Part shown: positions 48,801 through 59,200 of the stretch, one piece after another
How the letters are laid out: every line of letters starts with the position of its first letter
Position numbering within the stretch: the stretch's first letter is position 1
Assembly (NCBI RefSeq): GCF_904848185.1
Contig: NC_051046.1
Coordinates: 9,437,447-9,501,446 of the forward strand
Reading direction: 5' to 3'
Length of the DNA: 64,000 bases
Source: Acanthopagrus latus
Taxonomy: Eukaryota; Chordata; Actinopteri; Spariformes; Sparidae
Made by a program: the position numbers and the translations under genes
The notes under the pieces: model-generated
What the model was told of the DNA's origin: nothing
Database searches by the model: none
What the model saw: the letters and a program-made list of their open reading frames with translations, nothing else

Positions 48801-51800
48801 TGGTGCTCGGTAAGCAGCTGAAGCTTGTTGGGATTGTGTGTTAGCGCTTCTGAGTTAGCTGGCTAGCTCCTGAAAAACAGGTTCACGGCCTGTGTAAGAC
48901 TCTGTGAGCACAGAACCATGTCGTCAACAACAAACATGGCTATTGATGGCAATCAGCGCTGTCGAGGACGTGTGTTAGCATTTGGCTGCATTTTTCTCTA
49001 CCATTCTTGTGCCACTAGCCTGCTAATAGTTTGACTCTGGTCACACACAGTGAGTACAGAGTGTGGTAGACCTGTAGGCTGCCAATGTTTTTAAGTGGGC
49101 TGTTTAAGACAATTGGATTTATCAGGGTTTATTAGAGGCCTAGAACATCCAAATTGTGACGACATTTGATTTAATAATTGCTGCTGGGATGTTAAGAGAT
49201 TTACTAAGGATATACCAAAAAATTGCTTCTAGAATAACATACCAGCCCTCGCTTTGAAGAAGAGCAGAGAGACAGGAGAGGATACCGGCTCTGCGGCTCA
49301 CTTTAAGGACGTGGACCCGGTCTAAAGTTGCAGGTTCAGGTTTCACTGGGATCTTGCGGACGGATCTCACCCCGCTGACCAGCCTCTGCTTCCTGTTTGC
49401 ACTAATAAGACCCTGGGGGCCCATTGGCTGAGCTCAGCGCAGCAGCACGCTGGTGTGGTGCTAATCACCACTGACCCACATGACACCATAAACCTTATAG
49501 ATCTGTCAGCGCACTGCATTCTCAGTTTACACTGGACGGCTCCCGAGTCATGCCAGCCTTATTTAACACTCACGAGGGAGACGACAGCAGATCAGATCTC
49601 ACTTATTCATATTATTCCTCTGTGTTTAAGTCTTCAATCCTCACTTTGTTTTCTGCTTATTGCTTGTTCATGTTCAGCGGCTGAGTTTATGACACAATGC
49701 TTAAAAGGTCACCTGTTAAATCTTGTATGTGGAGAGAAGCTTCCTAGTGTGTGTGAGTGAGTGTGTGTCTGTGTGTGTGAGACTTCTGTTTCTTTCGTAG
49801 GATGATAACACATCATTTGAGACTCATTAAATTCTGACATGGCGCATTTAGTTTGTGCTGTTCGAATCGAGGCAGCTGTACCTGCATCGATTAGTTAGAA
49901 ATGACTCATCACTTCCCATCTAATGTGTCCCGAACTGCGAGTCATGAGCACCAAAGTGTGCGTGTTTCCTCTGTAAAAAAAAAACAAAAAACATCAATAT
50001 GTAATGGCAGAAGAGGCTTTGCGGCTGATTTATTTACAAACTCACGACTCATGACTCTGACATCTGGAGGTCCAGTTGGAAGTAACGATTTGATGTGATA
50101 ACCTGTTTCCTTCCTTCCTTTAAAGAGACGTCCAGTACACCTGCTCCTCAGTCATAGCCGATATTGTACACAACTCAGGTAACATAAAGAGCTCATTCCA
50201 GGTTCTTTATAAAGGTAATTACAGAAATAGATGTGTGGACATGCCCTATTTGCTTTAAAGTGCACTATTTTTACCATCTGCCAATTATCTGATTCTGAGT
50301 GTGAAATTCATCTAATAAATATGTGATACTTAATGCTCAGTGAAAGTTGATGGATTTGTACATAATCTTGAATTCTCCCCCTGTCATATAGGGGACAGTG
50401 GTGTAATGTAATTAAGAGTACTTTGAAGCTGCAGTATGTGAGAGTTGGCCACTTGTTGAATTCATATTAATATCTGGCAGCATATCACCAGAGGAACTGC
50501 TAACTTCTGCCAGCTATAGCTGCTGTCAGCCAGTTTTAGCTCAGTTAGCCGTGCAGCTAGCGGCCCGCACGGCTTTTGTTTGTTTCCCCCTCTGATCATT
50601 TCAGATCAGTGATTTATTACGTACAATTTGCAGAATTTTTTTTTATATCATTGACATGTTTTTTTTACAGCTCGACCTGGAGTATGATATGCGGAACTGC
50701 CCTAAAAAATAACAAAAAAAACAACAAAAATAGTCCCTCTCAATCATCACCTATGACCCTCTGGAAGTCCGTGGCTGTGTATCTTCTTCGTCCCTGCCCT
50801 CCATCTGTATTTTCTTTCTGGAGAAAGACAGCTGATTGTTTCATCTCATTCCCACGATGTTAAATATCGACGCTTCGGGTTGGCCAGCTACCAACCGATA
50901 CTTTGGGTTGGCGGGTCACCAATCCAAAGCGTGGGTTTTATTTGACAACCTGCAAATGAGACGCCAGTCAACTGTCTTTCCTCAAAATAATTTTCTGCTG
51001 TGACAGACAGTTCCTGCATAGTTTTGCCTTTAAGGAAAGTATCTTCCTCCATGACTGTACGGGAAATGGTGAATTGTTATTATTTAATATTCATGAGCTG
51101 TGACAAAGGATAGTAAAATGACTTTAAAGCAGACGCAAGGTTTCTCAATCCACTGTGTCTGCTCTGGTAAAGAAGTCAAGTTCATTTTAAACCTGCTTTC
51201 AGACTTATATTGTTTTTTTAGCGTTTTTTTTTTTTTTCCTTCTGCAGTGGATTCAGAGGTGAATTCAAAGAAGTCCCTATAATCTGGAGCCAGGCACTAG
51301 CAGGGCACAGTCGGCAGGACACTGTGTGTGTGTTATTGTTATACGCCCCACACTGTTACATAACAGGCAGCCTTCAGAATATTGTGTAATAATTTTCAGA
51401 TAAGAGCAGAGCAAAGCATGCAAGGACAGCAAGCAGCTACAGTATGTCCGTGCATGGTACGAACTGTGAAGTGAATCATTCGGTGATGGGTGTCACGTTC
51501 TTAGCATGGCAGCAGAACACATGACATTAGCAGGGAGGAAGGATCCGTCTCTAATGATCGGATGTATGCGGCCTGTTTAAGGAGGACTGACAGTGCAACT
51601 CAAGTCATGTGCTGTACGTTCTTCATAAATGGATCAACTGTCTCCTTTCTCGGCTGCTCTTGAACGACCTGTTACACAACACGCCTCTGATCCTCGCAAA
51701 CATGCCGTGGTATGCAAAAACAAGCCGACAGGGACTAAACGCTGCTTTCAGACAGAGTTCCCTTCCAAAAGACCTGCGTCTACTAAATAATGTCCCCGGA

Positions 51801-54800
51801 ACGCCACTTCCTCCAGCCCTGAGCTCATGGATCCGGCTCGGGTTTCCAAGGCCTCGGATCAGCTGCTGGCTTTCACACCCGTATGCGTCCTGAGACAGCG
51901 GACGAGGTCTCCAGAGAGGAGAGGTGAAAGGGTAATCTGATCCCACCTGCTGACACAAGCTGCCAGTAGCTGGGGATACAACTAATTCTGTGAGACAGAC
52001 ATAAATTGTGTCATTGACACAACCGGTTTGAATAATTCATGACCTGACACAACTCCCAGTCCTGTCACTTTGCAGCAGTCAGTCAGTGGGCGGGGCTTGC
52101 TAGGAACCGCACTTCCTGCTGTCAGGACAGGATGGGAGCTCTTAAAAGTTTGCTTTTTGTATGTGCTAGGATTGTCAAATTATCTTGAACAAACAGCTAA
52201 TCATGTTTGTGCGTTTGAAGGTGAATCTCACAGTATTTTTTTCTAATTTCTTGTCTTGCTACGATCAGTGATGAAGGCCACTTCAAAATCAGCTTTTCAA
52301 AACGAGCTCAAGCTGTCATTGCATTCATTCCCTTCCTGTCTCACACACACACTCACACTCACACTCACACACACACACACACCTTTGGAATCAGAGCCTC
52401 CACAGAGTAACTGATAATGGACCATTGTGTGCCATGCGGTCACAGGAGCCTGATGATTGAAAACCAAATTAACTTTCCTTCTGAGTGACTCTTGAGTAAG
52501 ATGAAGCCGACGTCGGCTCACAGGTTCTTACCAGTTTCAAATTCTTGTCTGCTTAAATGAGCCGGAGTCACTCAGACGCCATTTTAAAACCGTGTGAGCT
52601 GTTGGATACAGCGTTTCTTTTTTCTCTCTAATCTGAGTTAATTTCTTCAAATTGCTGAACGCAGTTGTCTTTACGAACGTGCGGCTCAGCAAAACAAACT
52701 GCACTAATGCAACCAAAACACTTCACGCACATCTCAGAATGAACACGGGCAACGTTCGTCTCTCGTCAACAACACTTGTGACAGTAAATCATCCGCTAAT
52801 GACCCAAAAATTGCCAACAACCAGTAGCATTAAAATAAGGGATGAGAATGATTAGTCATGAATCGATTAAAATACACTACTAACAATCCGAGATGGGCAG
52901 AAATACATCAAAATACAAGTAGTTGATAACCAAATATATCAAAGTTAAATACAGAAGACTAGTAAAAAGAAAATAATTAACTAAATTAAAGACTAAAGTC
53001 AAGTGATTCATGATTCAATAACATGAAAAGACATTCCGTTCGAACTGATTTCATTTTAGCCGTTTAGTAGCCTCATTATTTGATTTTACTGGAATAGTGG
53101 ATGGGTAGCGACAGACGGGAGGTCCTTTCAGGTGACTTTATGTGTTCTTTAAACTCCTGATGTAGCCTACTCTGACTTTCACATCACACACTGATCACGT
53201 CCGTGGATTAAACAGCTCTGTAACAGCAAATCATCCAACATATTTCATGTATTGTGATATGGTGATTGATTGTTAAGGCAGCCAACAAAGTTAAGATCCC
53301 TTCTTTCTTGCACGGATTACTGTATGTGAGGCTTTGATGGCCTTTTTGGTGCCATGCAATACTAAACTACACACACTTGCACAGGAGAGCCACAGTTAAA
53401 GAAACACAACGGTGGCAGTCAACCTGAGTTTTTGTCAATGCTCTCTGTCGTTCAATCAACAGGCCTCCCCTCGCACAGGTGATCAGGTCCTGTTTGTTTG
53501 CTGGAACATATAAAGTTCAGAAGATCAGAAACATGTGAGCGCTCATGTCATTTTTGCTGGGCGCATCTGAATGAAAGCTATTGGGGAAAATGTGTTGTTG
53601 AAGTCGTGTCAGTGCGCAGAGGTTCAGTCCGATCCTTATTTTCTGTTGCTCTCTTGCAACGCGCCTGGAAAAGAGTCTTTTCTGCATGCCTGATCTGATC
53701 CGTACCTGGCAATCTCCTGCAGATTATGTCCAGACATCCAGCCTTGGTGGTGTCCAAGAGGGACATCTGATCATGCGGATGGTGGTCATAAACATTTCCA
53801 CCATGTGGTTGTGGAATGGAGAGAAAGGTGGAAGGAAAAGTGAGACCACTCCATGACTGGAAGAGATGGCGAAATCACACATTGTTCCATACAATAACAA
53901 AAATGTTCTGGTCTTCTTTGAGGTCATCACGGCATAAATACAGACTCTCAGTGTCCCAGTAACGACTTCACGTCGATGTGTTGTTTAAAGGTTTTGTGAC
54001 AGGTATGCAAATGTGGCAAAAAATGAAATAAACTGAATGAAATAAACTGAGTTTTGGTGAGAAAACAGTTGAATTAAAGATGTGGCCATTTCGTGGCTCA
54101 TTGACTCATTGACTTGTGTGAGTCACAAAACTTGTGAGTTTTGAAAAAGTGCAATTGAGAGACGGGAGGTAACAAGTGTAAGATTTTCCCGGACTGTGTG
54201 TTGTCATGTTTGAAGAAATAGCCCAGAAACACCTCACGTCTTGCTGCTGCTGTGGGCTAAAAAAAATGTTTCACCCACTCACTCGTCCTTTTTTTTGTTT
54301 TTTTTCTTGGGAAGGTTAAACTTCAGACTAAATTGCTAAATCTTTTTATCAACTGAGTCATCACTCCGAGGAACTTAGCTCCTCAAGGCTTTCTTAGTTT
54401 TACTCAGTCACCATTCATATCTGAGAACAAGAAGAGGGCTTCTGCTTACATCCAAACTCAGAAACTCCTGATAAAATCTACTGTGCTGTGTTCCAGCTCA
54501 CATTTAGATGTTCTGTCTAATAATCATGCGACAATTAGAATACTTTTAACCACTTATTAAACCAAAGTATATATTAAGAGCTCTTAAATTTCCCAAACTG
54601 CTATGTATTAAAAATGTAACTTATCAACAAGTTACTGTGTTAAATGAGCTTAAGATAATGTCTGATAAATTAAATTTTTTTTCAAGATAATTTCAATTCA
54701 GAATGTTGTTTCGTCATGGTACACAGTACATACGCGACACGATACCTTAAAACAGACGTGTCAGTACAAATATGTTAAAAACATACAGTAGGTTCAAAAA

Positions 54801-56172
54801 GTCTGAGACCTCTGTAGTAAATGTAACAAATGTAGTAACATTTTTTTAATTACAAATAATTATATAAGATCAATAATTTGAGTGAGAGGTTTAATCTTAG
54901 AAAAAAGAAAAATGACAGCATGGCATGGACTCTACAAATGTATGTAAAAAAAAAAAAAATAAAGCTTTAATTTGTTAATCCTAACTTGTGGAGTCCATAC
55001 CAGCTCCAGTGCATGCTGTCAGCAAAGCTTTACAAGTCAAGTGAAAAGTTGAATCATAGAAAAAATGTCCATGAAATCCAGAATATCTTAGTATTTGATG
55101 TGTCGCCCATGTTGCGTTAACCATAGCATGCACTCGAGCTGGCATGGACTCCACAAATTTGTGGAAAAACTAGGCTTAATATGCTGTCATCAGAGCCTAA
55201 CTAGTCACCTGAAGAGCTGAATCTTTGAAAAAATGCCCATGAGTTCGAGAAAATATCTTGGTGTGCTCCACTTGTGCTTTCATGACAGCGTGGACTCGAG
55301 CTGGCATGGCCTCTACAAGTTTGTGCAAACCTGATGACTCAGATTTTGCTTTTCAGAAAGTGGATCAGTTGTATTTAAAGCATGACCACACTATCAGAAG
55401 ATCAACGTGTTCAGCTTAATTTGTTGCACAAACTTGTGGAGTCCATGCCAGTTCGAGTGCATGCTGTCATTAAAGCAACAAGGTGGGCAAACCACAAACT
55501 AACACATTCTGAAATTCATGGACATTTATTTGAAAGATTGAACTTTTGTGACTGTCCGTCCAAACACTGCCTTGTATTTCAAACTTGGTGGTCAGATTTC
55601 ATGTCTGAGTAAGGAGGCTGTGCAGCGTGTTGACCAGCCTGTTCTGCTCGCTCGCTTGAAAAGAAATTGATTTCTTGATCGATTTGAATAATCTTTAAGA
55701 GATAAGGAACAATAAAAGACTCCTGACTCCCTAACCCTCCTCAGACACTCCTTTGCTCTTTTACTCCCTGTGATGATATTGATTACTTGATGTGTGTTTG
55801 TTTTTGGTCTGTGTTTACTCTCAGGGAGCCTGATATTCCCGCCTGGGCTCCGTTACTCTACCAGCTGCAGCTGCTGGACATCAGAGAGAAACCGGACCCG
55901 TTGACTCTGCCCGTCGCAGACCGCATCCGCATCGGCAACCAGAAACGAGAGCGAGGAAACTTTCTATTCCAGAGGGAGGAGTACTGCCTGGCTGCCAGGG
56001 CCTATTGTATGGCTCTGGATATGCTAACCACAAGCAGCAGAGGTACGGCCGCCATCAAAAGCTGAATTTATTCATAGAAAAACATTAACGCACTGTCACC
56101 CAGGACAGTGTCGCCGGAGCTGATATGAGCATCATCTTCATGGGAAGAGGTGAAAATGGAAAAAACAGATAC

Positions 56173-56218
<46 letters not shown>

Positions 56219-59200
56219 TTAGAAATATGAAACACAGCATTTGATGGAGGCCTCAGACACATTTCACATCCATCTGAGCCCAGAATGACATAACAGTTCA
56301 GCTCTGCCCTCCAGTCCTCCAGCACGCTAATCACGCCATCGCCATGCGGAGCCGCATCTATCTGCGCCGAGTGCCACCGTAAACGTTTTTGCTTAATTCT
56401 TTTGCATAATCAGAGCTAATCAACTTTCATATTATTTCCACCTTCTTAATCACTTCAATCACCGACGAGGCAGGACGGGCCCGTGAGGGAAATGTGACTG
56501 AACAAGTCAGTGAAGAGAAAAACATGGACTGCCTCGTAATGCGCCAATGACGGCGGAGCGGCGAGTTGAACTCACAGTGGCACCGAAGAGACGAGTTTAT
56601 CAGGGCATCGAGATCGTGTGATTAGTGGCTGAGGAGACGAGCGGGAAAATAGACGATAATGAAGCAGAGACGCCGACAGCTTTAACTCTTTTTGGATCGT
56701 TTCAGGCCCATGAGAATTATTTTACAAGTACGATTCATGACACACAGAGATTATTAATCACTCTCATTTATTGAATATCTCTAGAATGTTAAAAACCGGT
56801 GCCTCTAAATGACCTACATGAGCAAATGGGACCATCAGCATAGAAGATATGTGATCTCAATATAGTTAGTCCTAATGACTGCCACCAGGGCCTGGTTCTG
56901 AATATTAAAACAATCTTTTACAGTGGAGTGCCGAGGATGAATCGAGGAGTTTCATCATGAGGGGAGGAAGCTGCTCTGTAGTCTGGTGGTACGGCAGCAG
57001 ATGCTTCTGTATTGCCAGCTGGCCACAGAATAACTGGCTTTTAATGTAACCTTTGATATTGGCTCGGCAACTGAGCTTTATCTCACTGTCAGCTTATAAT
57101 GACGAAAACTTGGAAGGAATGTTGAGAACTTTAGCTTCAGCTCAGCAAAACTACGACTACCACGAAACCGAATCTGTAAGCTTCAAGAGTACATGTAACC
57201 TACATGGATCAATGTTTGTTAATTTACCAAAGTTTACTCTGTTTCACTGTCGTCATATTGCAGTTCAGTCAGACAACTCACACTTGAAATGTTTAATGTA
57301 GCAGCAAAATGGGGTCAGAGTTTAGTGTCTAAAAATGCGCACACTAACCAGATCCAGATCATTACAACAAGAAGCGACTGTGCTCATACGGCTTTTGTCC
57401 ACCTCAAAACAAAACAAGTTACTTGGTCAACTTATAGCAGCAGGCAAGCAAAGCAAGCTATCAGCTTGTTAACACAGCAGAGCATTTCACAGCTAAAGAG
57501 CTGGTGGAGACCAAAATGGAGCTTTAAAAAAAAAAAACTCAAATACATCTAGCTATTATTGATGTAGGTCTGGACTGCTGTAAGTGTATACTGTCAACTG
57601 TTTCGAATTGGCCAACTGAGAAGTCAATAATATGTGAGAGTAGCATTAAGGGCTTGTTTCTGTGGCAGAGTGGAGTTATGAGAGGATCCACACACACGTG
57701 GTCGCTGAGCTGCTAACATTTATCAACCATCATCCTCTGGGCCAAGTACAGAAAGTGCTCATTACTGGGGTCACCGCTGCATTCAGCTGGACTTGTGTGT
57801 CTAATGATGAAACCATGCAGTTTTTTTCCAGTGGAGACAGTGATATAATATCCAGATGAATAAAAGAACAGAGGATGAGCGATCCTTATAATGACACCCA
57901 ATGGGAGTTTCTCTTTGATTGGCCAAATATTTTCAAGATTCTGCAGTATTTTTGAATAAGTCCTCTCCAACATTAAATGAATAATCTCTCTCAGCTGTTC
58001 TTGGCTTTTTTTTGTTTTGTTTTCTTGACTTGTCGGCAGTATCTGTGCCACTAAATGTCCCCTGCAGAGCAAACATCCGAGGTTGTGTGTCTCGGTCTCT
58101 GTGCAGATGGTAGCGATGGCAGTGTGAAGGCGGAGGAGGAGGAGGTGCAGGACTACCGGGTGAAGTGTTTGAACAACCTGGCTGCCGCTCAGCTCAAACT
58201 GGAGCGGTACGACGAGGCGCTGCACACCAGCAGGGACGTTCTGACCCTCGAGCCAAACAACGTCAAGGCCCTCTTCAGGGCGGGGAAGGTGAGGGCCCGA
58301 TTCTTCCGGGTTATATCACTAAGAGGCGACTGCGAGGAGCATCTCATTTGATCCTTATCAATCCATAAATGATTATTGCAGGGACAGTTCCTGCAATCAA
58401 GAGAGTTTTGTTTAATTTGGGATTATTTTTGATTATTTTTGAGGAAGAAATAGCTGCGGCGTTATTGCTATCTGTGCTCTGCCTGTTTTGATTTACGGGT
58501 CCTCCAGCACTGCTCACACTGTACCTTCTCTAATCTCCCTCAGCTCCTGTCGGACAAGGGGGAGTACAAAGAGGCCATGGAGGTGCTAAAAAAGGCCTTG
58601 AAACTGGAGCCAGCCACCAAGGTGAGATTATGTGTGTGAGCCGGTCCGTCCCCTCGCCACATCCATCTAAAATCTGCCCGTGAATCCCTCACGCACAAAG
58701 CAAAAGGTCATTCTAAAATTAGGTCGCCATTATTAATGGAGCCCCCGAACCAGCCAATCAATACGGATGAAAGTGGCCAACTTAAAGGTCCAGTATGTAG
58801 GATCTAGGGGGATGTATTAGCTGAAATCTAATATTCATAAGTGTGTTTTTTTTTAAGTGTATAGTCATCTGAAACTAAGAACTTTTATGTTTTGGTTACC
58901 TTAGAATCAGCTTTTTGTGTATACAGAGGTCCACCGTGTTTTTCTACGGTAGCCCAGAGTAGACAAACCAAAAGCATGTCTAGAGAATTAGCACCAAACA
59001 CAAAGTAAAGCTGAGGCTGATAGGAATGCCATATGCTTTACAGGCATTTTGTCAAAAAAGCTAAATATTGGAAAAATTAAATGGGGAAAAGAGCTAAATG
59101 ACAAGTGAGAAGCAGCAAACCAGTGATTCATCCTCTGAGGGACACGAATGGTTGAACCAAAGTTTATAGCAATCCAATATTTCGAGACATTTCAGTCATA

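Larger units (their letters stand above)
32628..55824 (+). other. FKBP8-like intron 3 (23.2 kb)
   Basis: Separates the middle and end of the FKBP domain. I find no exon, RNA gene or intact transposon inside. It holds dispersed teleost repeats (34260-34460, 34500-34810, 36820-36950, 37830-38000, 47820-48080, 50415-50580), simple repeats, an inverted duplicate pair (46629-46692 and 49423-49488), a small hairpin repeat (50868-50929) and a Tc1-like cluster near its end (54900-55560). The remainder shows no assignable feature. Confidence 0.85.

Noticed and set aside
46466..49760. Inverted pair 46629/49423 as a duplicated protein-coding exon
   Set aside because: Both frames are open and similar, but substitutions are not concentrated at third positions and the flanks do not align. 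A coding role is not supported.
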